From SZUA-252 sp035716005 (GTDB taxonomy: Bacteria > Eisenbacteria > RBG-16-71-46 > SZUA-252): 64,000 nt of DNA. This document shows positions 43,437 to 51,693 of the stretch, one piece after another. Where the stretch lies: NCBI GenBank assembly GCA_035716005.1, contig DASTKG010000129.1:12875-76874 (forward strand), given 5' to 3'. The number at the start of each line of letters is the position of its first letter. Position 1 is the first letter of the stretch. The notes beneath the pieces are model-generated. The model saw only the letters and a list, made by a program, of their open reading frames with translations, did no database searches and was not told the origin of the DNA. Made by a program: the position numbers and the translations under genes.

Positions 43437-46400
43437 ATGGACAAGCTGCGTCTGCTGGACGAAGCGTACCTGCCGCTGGTCACCAAGCCGAGCCGCTACG
43501 TGGGAAGCTTCCTGCACGCGGCCCGGAAGGACCCGGCGCAGGCGAAAGTTCGTGCGCTCCTCTGCTTCCCCGATCTCTACGAGATCGGGATGTCGTACCT
43601 GGGATTGAAGATTCTCTACCACATCGTGAACGGGCGCCCCGACGGATTGGCGGAGCTCTGCTTCACGCCGTGGGGCGACATGGAGAAGCTGATGCGGGCC
43701 GAGGGGATTCCCCTCTACTCGCTCGAGTCGCGCACGCCCGCCCGGCACTTCGACGTGATCGGCTTCTCGCTCCAGTACGAGCTCGCCTACACGAACATGC
43801 TCACGATGATCGATCTCGCGGGGATTCCGCTGCGCGCGAAGGATCGCCGCGAGGACGATCCGATCGTGATCGCGGGCGGACTCTGCACCGTGAACCCCGA
43901 GCCCTTCTCGCCCTTCGTCGACGCGGTGGTGGTCGGCGACGGCGAGGAAGTGATGCAGGAGATCTGCGACCTCGTGGCCGAGCGCCGCGACACCGGGATG
44001 CCGCGGGCCGAGATGCTTCGCCGTCTCGGGGCGCTCGAGGGGGTCTACGTCCCCTCGCTCTTCGCCGAGGTGATGAACCCGTACGGATTCGTCACGCGCG
44101 AGGCGCTGCCCGGCGCGCCCATCTCCCGGCCCCGCTTCCGCTGGGTTCCGTCGCTCGATCCGGCCTATTACCCGGAGCGCCCGCTCATCTCGCCGACCGA
44201 GGTCACGCACGACCGGCTCGGCGTGGAAGTGATGCGCGGCTGCACGCGCGGCTGCCGTTTCTGCCTGGCGGGCTACATGAACCGCCCGCTCCGCGAGAAG
44301 CGCGCCGATCAGGTGGCGAAGGAAGTGCAGTGCGGGATCGCCCACGCCGGCTGGGACGAGGTGTCGCTCCTCTCGCTCTCCACCACCGACTACAAGCAGC
44401 TCCCGGTCGTGCTCCACGAGCTCGACCGCTTCACGAACGAGCTCGGCGTCTCCATCTCGCTCCCCTCGACGCGCGTCGGAACGCTCGCGCCGTCCGTGGC
44501 CGACAAGATCGGGCAGGGGCGGAAGGGGAGCATCACGTTCGCGCCCGAGGCCGGAACGCAGCGGATGCGCGACGTCATCAACAAGGGGATCGACGAGGCG
44601 GAGCTGGAGTACTCGGTGAAGCTGGCGCGCGATCAGGGCTGGGGCGGCATCAAGTACTACTTCATGATCGGGCTTCCGACCGAGACCGAGGCGGATATCG
44701 ACGGCATCGCCGACGTTCTGCGTAAGTCTCAGGCGTGGGTGAAGGGCGGCAACAAGCGGATGCACTTCAACGTCGGCATCTCGCCGCACGTGCCGAAGCC
44801 GCACACGCCCTTCCAGTGGGAGATCCAGGACGACATGGAGACCCTCTGGAAGAAGATCGACCGCCTGAAGCTCGGCTTCAAGGGGATGGGAAACGTCCGC
44901 CTGAAGTGGCGCGACCCGAAGACGGCGTTCCTGGAGGGCGTCTTCGCGCGAGGCGACGCCCGGACGGCCGATGCCCTCGAGGCGGCCTGGCGGATGGGGG
45001 CCCGCTTCGACGGATGGTCGGAGTGCTTCGACTTCGATCTCTGGATGCGCGCGTTCGAGCAGGTCGGCATGGACCCGGCCGTCTATCTCCGGCCGCGCGA
45101 TCTCGACGAGTCGCTGCCGTGGGACCATATCCGCACGCCGGTGGTGAAGAAGTTCCTTCTCGCCGAGCGCGGAAAGGCCTACGCGGCCGCGCTCACGCCC
45201 GATTGCCGCGACCACGCCTGCTACCGCTGCGGCGCGCCCTGCTTCACGCCGAAGGCGCGCGAGGGTCGGCGTCTCTCGCTCCAGATGGCTCCGGGGCAGG
45301 GGACCGATCCGGCGTCGCTCGCGTTCGCGATTCCGGCCGACATCACGACCGACGAGATCGTGGCTCGCGTCACCGAGCTCGAAGCCGCTCCGTTCGAGGC
45401 GCTGAAGTCGGCGTCGCCGGCGGCCGCGCGGCACGCGACGCCGTCGCCGGCCACGGCCGCGCACGCCCCGGCAAGCGGCAACGGGCATGCGAACGGGAAT
45501 GGAAATGGGAATGGATACGGCAAAGGCGACGGAAACGGGAACGGGAACGGGGACGCGCCCTCCGGCGAGGCTCCGACCGGGAACCTCGTCTCCCGCACCT
45601 TCGGACGCCGCCGCCGCAACTGGCCGGTCGCCGGGCGCGGCGCGCAGGCGACCCGCTACCGCGTCATGTTCGAGAAGGTGGGGCCGGCGCGCTTCACCTC
45701 GCATCTCGACCTGGTCCGGATCTTCGATCGCGCGCTCCGCGAGACGAAGGTTCCGATGGCGTACACGCAGGGCTTCAACCGCCACGCGAAGATCGCCTAC
45801 GGGCCGCCCCTCTCGCTCGGCGCGACGAGCCGGGGGGAATACTTCGATCTCGAGCTCGCCCAGGCGGTCCCCTGGAGCACGCTCGAGCCGCTGAACGACG
45901 TCCTTCCGGAGGGGTACTCCCTGATCGAGGGGCGGCCGTTCTCCCGCAACGTCGATTCGCTCATGTCGGTGATCACGCGCGCGGAGTATCGCGTGAGTCT
46001 CACCGGCTCTTTGATGGACAGGCTCGCGCGCGGCGAAGACGTGCACCGCGTGCGGCAGGAGCTGGAACGGAACGCCGCGGCGTTCCGCGCCGCGTCGGAG
46101 TGGCCCGTGACGAAGCCGAGCCAGGGCGCGGCGAAGATCGTGAACGCCCGCCCGGCCGTCGTTTCGCTGGAGCTGGACGACGAAGGCGCGATCCCCGGCA
46201 TTCGCGTGGCGACGCGCCTTCAGGCGCCCGGCTACGTTCGCCCGGACCTCCTGCTCCGGAGCCTCTTGCCGTCCTTCGATTTCGATTCCCGCCTTCTACG
46301 GGTAAGCCGCGAGGCTCTCCTGGTGGAGCGGGGAACGACGCTCTTCTCGCCTCTCGAGGCGCTGGAGGAGTCGTCGTTCTGGCGGGCGGTGCCCGTGGAC

Positions 46401-46463
46401 CGCGACGGTGCGACCACGACGGACGCTGCCCTGGAGGTGGATGCGCCGAGAGATCATCATTAA
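43437..46463 (+). CDS. B12-binding radical SAM protein fused to a DUF2344 (TIGR03936-type) domain
   Basis: Protein of 1008 residues in two parts. Residues 1 to about 640 are a TIGR03960-like B12-binding and radical SAM region with the 4Fe-4S motif CTRGCRFC (Cys269, Cys273, Cys276). A Gly/Asn-rich linker follows near 680-711. The C-terminal part (about 735-1008) is the TIGR03936 radical-SAM-linked domain, recognisable by FEKVGPARFTSHLDLVRIFDRAL and GFNRHAKIAYGPPL. This pair often sits beside rng, rplU and rpmA, as here; the reaction is unknown but RNA or ribosome modification is suspected. GGGAGGGG precedes the ATG. The 3' end overlaps rng by 23 bp. Confidence 0.93.
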   Translation: MDKLRLLDEAYLPLVTKPSRYVGSFLHAARKDPAQAKVRALLCFPDLYEIGMSYLGLKILYHIVNGRPDGLAELCFTPWGDMEKLMRAEGIPLYSLESRTPARHFDVIGFSLQYELAYTNMLTMIDLAGIPLRAKDRREDDPIVIAGGLCTVNPEPFSPFVDAVVVGDGEEVMQEICDLVAERRDTGMPRAEMLRRLGALEGVYVPSLFAEVMNPYGFVTREALPGAPISRPRFRWVPSLDPAYYPERPLISPTEVTHDRLGVEVMRGCTRGCRFCLAGYMNRPLREKRADQVAKEVQCGIAHAGWDEVSLLSLSTTDYKQLPVVLHELDRFTNELGVSISLPSTRVGTLAPSVADKIGQGRKGSITFAPEAGTQRMRDVINKGIDEAELEYSVKLARDQGWGGIKYYFMIGLPTETEADIDGIADVLRKSQAWVKGGNKRMHFNVGISPHVPKPHTPFQWEIQDDMETLWKKIDRLKLGFKGMGNVRLKWRDPKTAFLEGVFARGDARTADALEAAWRMGARFDGWSECFDFDLWMRAFEQVGMDPAVYLRPRDLDESLPWDHIRTPVVKKFLLAERGKAYAAALTPDCRDHACYRCGAPCFTPKAREGRRLSLQMAPGQGTDPASLAFAIPADITTDEIVARVTELEAAPFEALKSASPAAARHATPSPATAAHAPASGNGHANGNGNGNGYGKGDGNGNGNGDAPSGEAPTGNLVSRTFGRRRRNWPVAGRGAQATRYRVMFEKVGPARFTSHLDLVRIFDRALRETKVPMAYTQGFNRHAKIAYGPPLSLGATSRGEYFDLELAQAVPWSTLEPLNDVLPEGYSLIEGRPFSRNVDSLMSVITRAEYRVSLTGSLMDRLARGEDVHRVRQELERNAAAFRAASEWPVTKPSQGAAKIVNARPAVVSLELDDEGAIPGIRVATRLQAPGYVRPDLLLRSLLPSFDFDSRLLRVSREALLVERGTTLFSPLEALEESSFWRAVPVDRDGATTTDAALEVDAPRDHH
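45475..45570 (+). repeat. Gly/Asn-coding low-complexity linker in the radical SAM protein
   Basis: AAC/AAT-GG units code for alternating Gly and Asn with scattered Asp and Lys (GNGNGYGKGDGNGNGNGD). This is a flexible joint between the radical SAM part and the DUF2344 part, and a possible site of length variation. Confidence 0.8.
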
Positions 46464-48111
46464 CGCGGCGCCGCGCGAGACGCGGATCGCGATTCTGGAA
46501 GAGAAGGAGCTGGCCGAGATCCTGGTGGAGCGGCCGGAAGCCGTCCGCCGCGTCGGCGACATCTACAAGGGCCGGGTGAACGCGGTGCTGCCGGGAATGC
46601 AGGCGGCTTTCGTCGACCTGGGGCTCGAGAAGAGCGCCTTCCTGCACGCGTCCGATCTGCAGCCGCCGAGCGACGTCGCCGACCTCTTCGAGGACGACGA
46701 CGAGGCCGAGGAGGCCGTACCCGCCGGGGACGTGCCGGAAGAACCGGCCGGACGAGGCGGCCGGCGCGGGCGAGGCGATCGCGGCGGGCGCGGCGGGCGT
46801 GGGGGCCGAGGCGGTCAGGGCGGTCAGGGCGGCCATGGCGGCCACGGCGGTCGCGGCGGTCGCGACGAGCCGGTCCCGCGCATCGAGGACGCGCTTCAGA
46901 AGGGCCAGGAAATCCTGGTTCAGATCACGAAGGAGCCGATCGGGACGAAGGGGCCCCGGGTGACGACGCAGGTCTCGCTCCCCGGGCGATTCCTCGTCTT
47001 CATGCCGGGACACGAGCACGTCGGCGTCTCCCGGAAGATCGAGGATCGGGCCGAGCGGCAGCGGCTGAAGGAGATCGCGCGGAAGATCTGCCCCAAGCAG
47101 GCGGGGATCATCATCCGGACGGTGGGGGCGGAGCAGAGCGAGGGCGAGTTCGAGAGCGACGTCCGCCATCTCGAGCAGCTCTGGCAGAAGATCGAGAAGC
47201 AGGCGGCGCGCTCGAAGGCGCCGTCGCTCCTCCATCAGGAGATGGAGTTCACGACCGGGCTGATCCGCGACATCTTCAACGAGGACGTCGACCAGCTCGT
47301 CATCGATTCGAAGGAAGAGCACAAGCAGATCGTCAAGTATCTCGAGACGTACGCGCCGGAGCTGAAGCAGCGGGTGAAGCACTACCGGGGCCAGGCGCCC
47401 ATCTTCGATCACTTCGGCATCGAGGCCGAGATCGAGAAGACGATGGAGCGGAAGGTCTGGCTCCGGAAAGGCGGCTACATCACGATCGACCAGACGGAGG
47501 CGCTCGTCGCGATCGACGTGAACACCGGCCGATTCATCGGCAAGAAGAACCAGGAGGAGACGATCCTCAAGACGAACCTCGAGGCGGCCGCGGAGATCGC
47601 GCGGCAGCTTCGGCTGAGGGATCTCGGCGGGATCATCGTCCTCGACTTCATCGACATGGAGGAGGAGGCCAACCGCCGGGCGGTGTCGGACACGCTTCGC
47701 CAGCACCTGAAGCGGGACCGGTCGCGCACGAAGTCGTTCGCCGTGAGCGAGCTCGGCCTGATCGAGATGACCCGGCAGCGGCAGCGGCCGAGCCTCTCGA
47801 ACTATTTCACGGAGCCGTGTCCCGATTGCGAGGGCGCCGGACGGGTCCTCTCGCTCTCGTCGGCGGCGCTGAAGATCGAGCGGATGCTCCATCGCGTGGG
47901 GCAGCGTTCGAAGGAGAAGGCCCTGATCCTCCGCGTCCATCCGGACGTGGCGGTCTATCTGGTGGAGCAGGAAGCCGGCCGGCTCGACCGGCTGGAGCGG
48001 ATGTACAAGCTTCGAGTGGAGATTCGCGACGATCCGTCGCTCCGGCGCGACGAGATCCGTCTTTTCAGGGGCCGGACGTTCGAGGAAATCACCAAGCAGT
48101 ACGCGCACTAG
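46441..48111 (+). CDS. rng: Ribonuclease E/G family protein (RNase G) with an RGG-rich insertion
   Basis: Endoribonuclease of 556 residues. An S1 domain opens with VGDIYKGRVNAVLPGMQAAFVDLG. The catalytic DNase I-like domain has Asp359 (VAIDVNTGRF) and Asp402 (LDFIDM), and the zinc link is Cys460-PDC. Between the S1 strands an acidic stretch (EDDDEAEE) leads into a Gly/Arg-rich run (about residues 105-141). The start is ATG 46441 after GGAGG; the longer open frame from 46408 lacks a ribosome site. Upstream of rplU-rpmA it fits the common cafA-rplU-rpmA order. Confidence 0.95.
   Translation: MRREIIINAAPRETRIAILEEKELAEILVERPEAVRRVGDIYKGRVNAVLPGMQAAFVDLGLEKSAFLHASDLQPPSDVADLFEDDDEAEEAVPAGDVPEEPAGRGGRRGRGDRGGRGGRGGRGGQGGQGGHGGHGGRGGRDEPVPRIEDALQKGQEILVQITKEPIGTKGPRVTTQVSLPGRFLVFMPGHEHVGVSRKIEDRAERQRLKEIARKICPKQAGIIIRTVGAEQSEGEFESDVRHLEQLWQKIEKQAARSKAPSLLHQEMEFTTGLIRDIFNEDVDQLVIDSKEEHKQIVKYLETYAPELKQRVKHYRGQAPIFDHFGIEAEIEKTMERKVWLRKGGYITIDQTEALVAIDVNTGRFIGKKNQEETILKTNLEAAAEIARQLRLRDLGGIIVLDFIDMEEEANRRAVSDTLRQHLKRDRSRTKSFAVSELGLIEMTRQRQRPSLSNYFTEPCPDCEGAGRVLSLSSAALKIERMLHRVGQRSKEKALILRVHPDVAVYLVEQEAGRLDRLERMYKLRVEIRDDPSLRRDEIRLFRGRTFEEITKQYAH
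46753..46863 (+). repeat. RGG/GGH/GGQ-coding repeat inside rng
   Basis: A run of GGC-CGC-GGC type triplets codes for GRGGRRGRGDRGGRGG and then GGQGGQGGHGGHGGRGGR. It is an RGG-box-like disordered segment, an RNA-binding element seen in RNA helicases and eukaryotic proteins. Confidence 0.85.
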
Positions 48112-48156
48112 GGCCGGTCCCGGCCGGAGCCGTACGGAATGAAAGGAAGGTTGGAG

Positions 48157-48480
48157 ATGAGCGAGCAGAAGTACGCGGTGATTCAGGCGCAGGGGCTACA
48201 GTTCCGCGTCGCGCCGCAGGAGGAGCACGTCATGCCGAAGATGAAGGCGGCGGCGGGCTCGGAGATCACGTTCGACAAGGTGCTCCTCGTGTCGGACGGC
48301 ACGAAGGTGACGCTCGGCCGCCCGACCGTCGAGGGCGCCACGGTGCGCGCCCAGGTGGTGGGGGACGAGAAGGGCGAGAAGATCAGCGTCGGCGTCTACA
48401 AGCGGCGGCACAAGTACCGCCGGAAGATTGGATACCGGGATTCGCTCACTCGGGTGCGCATCCTGGACATCCGCGCGTAA
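48157..48480 (+). CDS. rplU: 50S ribosomal protein L21
   Basis: Ribosomal protein of 107 residues binding 23S rRNA with L20. It has the family opening YAVIQAQGLQFRV and the end VGVYKRRHKYRRKIGYRDSLTRVRI. The ATG at 48157 follows GGAAGG; the in-frame ATG at 48139 lacks a good site. Upstream of rpmA as in most bacteria. Confidence 0.96.
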   Translation: MSEQKYAVIQAQGLQFRVAPQEEHVMPKMKAAAGSEITFDKVLLVSDGTKVTLGRPTVEGATVRAQVVGDEKGEKISVGVYKRRHKYRRKIGYRDSLTRVRILDIRA

Positions 48481-48501
48481 CGGCGCGGGGAGGAGTAGGA
48501 C

Positions 48502-48783
48502 ATGGCTCACAAAAAAGGCGTATCGAGTTCGCGCAACGGGCGCGACTCGCAGTCGCAGCGGCTCGGCGTGAAGCGCTTCGGCGGCGAGAAGGTCCGTGCG
48601 GGCAACATCCTCATTCGTCAGCGCGGCACCGCCGTCGCCCCGGGGCTGAACGTCGGCCGCGGGAAGGACGACACCCTCTTCGCGCTCACGGATGGCTACG
48701 TGGTCTTCAAACGGCGCGGCAAGAGCGGCCTCCAGATCCACGTGGAGCCGGCCAAGCCCGCCACCGAGGCGGCTCATGCCTAA
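48502..48783 (+). CDS. rpmA: 50S ribosomal protein L27
   Basis: Protein of 93 residues near the peptidyl-transferase centre. The N-terminus MAHKKGVSSSRNGRDSQSQR needs no leader cleavage, unlike the Firmicutes form. Core GNILIRQRGTAVAPGLNVGRG is intact. GGGGAGGAG lies upstream. The stop overlaps the mdh start. Confidence 0.97.
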   Translation: MAHKKGVSSSRNGRDSQSQRLGVKRFGGEKVRAGNILIRQRGTAVAPGLNVGRGKDDTLFALTDGYVVFKRRGKSGLQIHVEPAKPATEAAHA

Positions 48784-49714
48784 GATCGCAGTCGTAGGCG
48801 CCGGGAACGTCGGCGCCTCCGCGGCCCTCTACGCCGCGGAAAAGGAACTCGGCGACGTCACCCTCATCGACATCGTCGAGGGCGTCGCCAAGGGGAAGGC
48901 GCTCGACCTCCTCGAGGCGGGCCCCGTCCAGGGATACGATTCGTTCGTGGAGGGAAGCGGCGACATCAAGGCGGTCGCCGGCGCGGATCTCATCATCGTG
49001 ACGGCCGGCCTCCCCCGGAAGCCCGGCATGTCGCGCCTCGATCTCCTGAAGGCGAACGCCGACATCATCCGCGGCGTCGCCCAGGCGATCAAAGAGAACG
49101 CGCCGAAGGCGTTCGTCATCATGGTGACGAATCCGCTCGACGTGATGACCTACATGATGCACCGGATCACCGGCTTCCCGCGCGAGCGCGTGATGGGAAT
49201 GGCCGGCGTGCTCGACTCCGCCCGCTTCCGCGCGTTTCTGTCGATGGAGACCGGCGTTTCGGTCGAGGACATCCAGGCGATGGTGCTGGGCGGCCACGGC
49301 GACACGATGGTGCCGCTCCTCTCCTGCTCGACCGTCTCGGGGATCCCGGTCACGAACTTCGTGAAGAAGGAGCGCCTCGCCGAGATCGTGCAGCGGACGC
49401 GCGACGGCGGCGCCGAGATCGTGAAGCTGCTGCAGACGGGGAGCGCTTTCTACGCGCCGGCTTCGTCGGCGGTGCAGATGGCCGAATCGATCCTCCGCGA
49501 CAAGAAGCGGCTCGTGCCGACCTGCGCCCATCTGAACGGCGAGTACGGGTTCAAGGATATCTTCCTCGGCGTGCCCTGCATCCTCGGCGCGAAGGGGATC
49601 GAGAAGATCGTCGAGGTTCCGCTCTCGGCCGACGAGAAGGCCGCGTTGGCCAACTCGGCGGAGGAAGTGAAGAAGGGGATCGCGGACCTTTCGCTGGAGC
49701 CGGTCGCGAAGTAG
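48776..49714 (+). CDS. mdh: Malate dehydrogenase (LDH-like type)
   Basis: NAD-dependent TCA-cycle enzyme of 312 residues. The Rossmann start KIAVVGAGNVGASAA, the active-site loop with AGLPRKPGMSR (the Arg pair defines malate rather than lactate specificity) and the catalytic His in VLGGHGDTMVP are present. The ATG lies inside the end of rpmA, an 8-bp overlap, and a strong hairpin follows. Co-transcription with ribosomal protein genes is unusual but the overlap supports it. Confidence 0.95.
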   Translation: MPKIAVVGAGNVGASAALYAAEKELGDVTLIDIVEGVAKGKALDLLEAGPVQGYDSFVEGSGDIKAVAGADLIIVTAGLPRKPGMSRLDLLKANADIIRGVAQAIKENAPKAFVIMVTNPLDVMTYMMHRITGFPRERVMGMAGVLDSARFRAFLSMETGVSVEDIQAMVLGGHGDTMVPLLSCSTVSGIPVTNFVKKERLAEIVQRTRDGGAEIVKLLQTGSAFYAPASSAVQMAESILRDKKRLVPTCAHLNGEYGFKDIFLGVPCILGAKGIEKIVEVPLSADEKAALANSAEEVKKGIADLSLEPVAK

Positions 49715-49739
49715 CGCGGTCGCGCGCAACACGCAGTAG

Positions 49740-49768
49740 GGCCCCGGGCCGTCCATCGGTCCGGGGCC
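49740..49768 (+). terminator. Hairpin terminator after mdh
   Basis: GGCCCCGGGCC pairs with GGTCCGGGGCC (one G-U) around the loop GTCCATC, 25 bp after the mdh stop. No T-tract follows, so factor-assisted or intrinsic action is uncertain. Confidence 0.6.
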
Positions 49769-49835
49769 GCGTTGCATCCCGGCCGTTCGTCATCGGCGGG
49801 GTGCGTGGCTACGGACAGGCGAACGAGGTGGCGCC

Positions 49836-50141
49836 ATGCTTTCCATCGCGCGGGTCCTCTTCCTCGTCGGCGGATCGATCTACCTCCTCCTCTGGGCCGT
49901 GTGCGTCGTGGTCTGGGGTTTCGTGCGCGAGGAAGTGCTCGGGTATGTCGTAGCGGCCTTGATCGTAGGGTTCGCCCCCTTGGGGTTACTGGCGGTCCTC
50001 CTGGGGTGGGTGCTGGTCGGCGTCGCGGCGCGACGGCAACAGGAGGGGCCCGGCCGAAGAGATCTGGTCATGGGCGGCATCGCCTCCGCGCCCGCGATCG
50101 GCTTCCTCCTCATGATGGGCCTCCCCCTCCTCCTCGGCTGA
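49836..50141 (+). CDS. Small membrane protein of unknown function
   Basis: Hypothetical protein of 101 residues with three hydrophobic segments: VLFLVGGSIYLLLWAVCVVV, GYVVAALIVGFAPLGLLAVL and a C-terminal ASAPAIGFLLMMGLPLLLG. A polar basic loop (RRQQEGPGRRD) separates the last two. GAGGTGG lies before the ATG. No family recognised; codon use is like its neighbours. Confidence 0.7.
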   Translation: MLSIARVLFLVGGSIYLLLWAVCVVVWGFVREEVLGYVVAALIVGFAPLGLLAVLLGWVLVGVAARRQQEGPGRRDLVMGGIASAPAIGFLLMMGLPLLLG

Positions 50142-50175
50142 CCGCCGGGCACGTCTGAAGGGAGGATCGCCACCC

Positions 50176-50859
50176 ATGTTCCTCGGACACTTCGCCGTGG
50201 GATTCGCGGCCAAGCGGGCTTCGCCGAAGTCGTCGCTCGGCACGATGATCGCCGCGGCATGCTTCCTCGATCTCCTCTGGCCGATCTTCGTCCTGACCGG
50301 GCTCGAGTGGTTCCGCATCGTGCCGGGCGACACGGCGATGACGCCTCTCTCCTTCGAGCATTATCCATGGTCCCACAGCCTTCTCCTCACCGCCGCGTGG
50401 GGGCTCGTCTACGGCGCGTTCGTCTTCTGGTGGGGGAGCGGCGTGCGGGGCGGCAGCCTGGCGGGGCTCGCGGTCGTGAGCCACTGGGCGCTCGACTACG
50501 CGACGCACAGACCCGACCTCCCGATCGTCCCCTGGAGCGGAGTGAAGGTGGGGCTCGGGCTCTGGAACGCGCCCGCGGTGGCGATCCCGCTCGAGCTGGG
50601 GCTCTTCGCGGTCGGAGTCGGGCTCTACGTCGGCGGGACGAAAGCGCGCGACGCGATCGGCAGGTGGGCCCTGTGGTCCTTCGTCGCCGTTCTCGTGCTC
50701 CTCTACGCCGCCAATCTCACGGGGCCGCCCCCGCCCGGGCCGCAGGTCGTCGCCTGGGCCGACCTGATCGCGGTCGTGTTCCTGGCGTGGGCCGTCTGGG
50801 CGGATCGACATCGCTCTCCTCGAGCGCCCGGCTCGGGAGGCGCCATCGCCCCCGCTTGA
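50176..50859 (+). CDS. Membrane protein resembling YdjM/DUF457 membrane-bound hydrolases
   Basis: Protein of 227 residues with about five or six hydrophobic segments. His and Asp residues placed along the helices recall the YdjM-like metal-dependent hydrolase family: GHFAVGFAAKR at the start, CFLDLLWP, HSLLLTAAWG and SHWALDYATHRPDLP. A metal-binding role is inferred, not shown. GGGAGGA precedes the ATG. It follows the small membrane protein at 34 bp and precedes the kdsB promoter. Confidence 0.7.
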   Translation: MFLGHFAVGFAAKRASPKSSLGTMIAAACFLDLLWPIFVLTGLEWFRIVPGDTAMTPLSFEHYPWSHSLLLTAAWGLVYGAFVFWWGSGVRGGSLAGLAVVSHWALDYATHRPDLPIVPWSGVKVGLGLWNAPAVAIPLELGLFAVGVGLYVGGTKARDAIGRWALWSFVAVLVLLYAANLTGPPPPGPQVVAWADLIAVVFLAWAVWADRHRSPRAPGSGGAIAPA

Positions 50860-50884
50860 CTCCTTCCGCCACGATTGCTAGCAT
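50856..50884 (+). promoter_or_regulatory. Promoter of the kdsB-pyrG-kdsA-kdsD run
   Basis: TTGACT, a 17-bp spacer and TAGCAT (50879-50884). Transcription should start at about 50890-50892, on the GTG at 50890, so either this GTG is used leaderless or translation begins further on at GTG 50932. Confidence 0.6.
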
Positions 50885-50889
50885 GACTC

Positions 50890-51693
50890 GTGCATCGTCT
50901 CTCGTCCCCCTCAGAGACGCGCGACGCGACCGTGCGACCGCGGCTCACCGCCGTCGGGATCATCCCGGCGAGACTCCACTCCACCAGACTCCCCGAAAAG
51001 GCCTTACAAGATCTCGGCGGAAAGCCGCTCGTCGTTCGCGTCTGGGAACGCGCGCGCCGGGCCTCCTCGCTGCGGGACGTCTGGGTCGCCACCGATAGCG
51101 AGAAGATCGCGGCGGCCGTCCGAGACGCGGGGGGGCAGGCGCTCCTCACCAGAGCCGACCACCCCTCGGGGCTCGATCGCGTGGCGGAGGCGGCCGAGAG
51201 GCTCTCCAACGCGCCGAACCCCGATCCCAACGCGGTCTTCGTGAATCTACAAGGAGACGAGCCGTTCCTCGATCCGGCGGCCGTCGACCACCTGGTCCGG
51301 CTCTTCGAGCGGCCGGAGGTGCGGATGGCGACCCTGGCGACGCCTCTCTCCATCGAGGAAGTCCCGAATCCGAGCCGCGTGAAGGTGGTCCTCGATCGGG
51401 AGGGCCGCGCCCTCTATTTCTCCCGCGCGGCGATCCCGGTGGGGTACGGCGGCGAGACGCCGGCGCTGCTCCATCTCGGCATCTACGCCTATCGGCGCGA
51501 CACGCTCCTCCAGCTCGCGCGGCTCCCGGTGGCGCCGCTCGAGCGGGCGGAGCGCCTGGAACAGCTGCGCGCGCTCTGGCACGGAATTCCGATTCATGTT
51601 GCCGTCGGTGATTGGCATGCCGTCGGCGTCGACACTCCCGAGGACCTCGCTCGGGCCCGCACCCGGTTCGGGGAAGGGAAAGGGACCACATGA
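50890..51693 (+). CDS. kdsB: 3-deoxy-manno-octulosonate cytidylyltransferase
   Basis: Cytoplasmic enzyme activating Kdo as CMP-Kdo for LPS inner-core assembly. The nucleotide loop is GIIPARLHSTRLPEKAL, followed by VNLQGDEPFL and GIYAYRRDTLLQL; the end GVDTPEDLARAR is standard. From GTG 50890 the length is 267 residues; GTG 50932 gives 253, nearer the usual 248. The promoter suggests leaderless initiation at the former, so the start is unresolved. The stop overlaps the pyrG ATG. Confidence 0.94.
   Translation: MHRLSSPSETRDATVRPRLTAVGIIPARLHSTRLPEKALQDLGGKPLVVRVWERARRASSLRDVWVATDSEKIAAAVRDAGGQALLTRADHPSGLDRVAEAAERLSNAPNPDPNAVFVNLQGDEPFLDPAAVDHLVRLFERPEVRMATLATPLSIEEVPNPSRVKVVLDREGRALYFSRAAIPVGYGGETPALLHLGIYAYRRDTLLQLARLPVAPLERAERLEQLRALWHGIPIHVAVGDWHAVGVDTPEDLARARTRFGEGKGTT

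Noticed and set aside
45475..45570. Frameshift or assembly error in the radical SAM gene
   Set aside because: The frame stays open through the low-complexity linker and the DUF2344 domain follows intact.
46753..46863. CRISPR-like or satellite array in rng
   Set aside because: The repeat is triplet-based, in frame, and codes for an RGG-type segment; there are no spacers.
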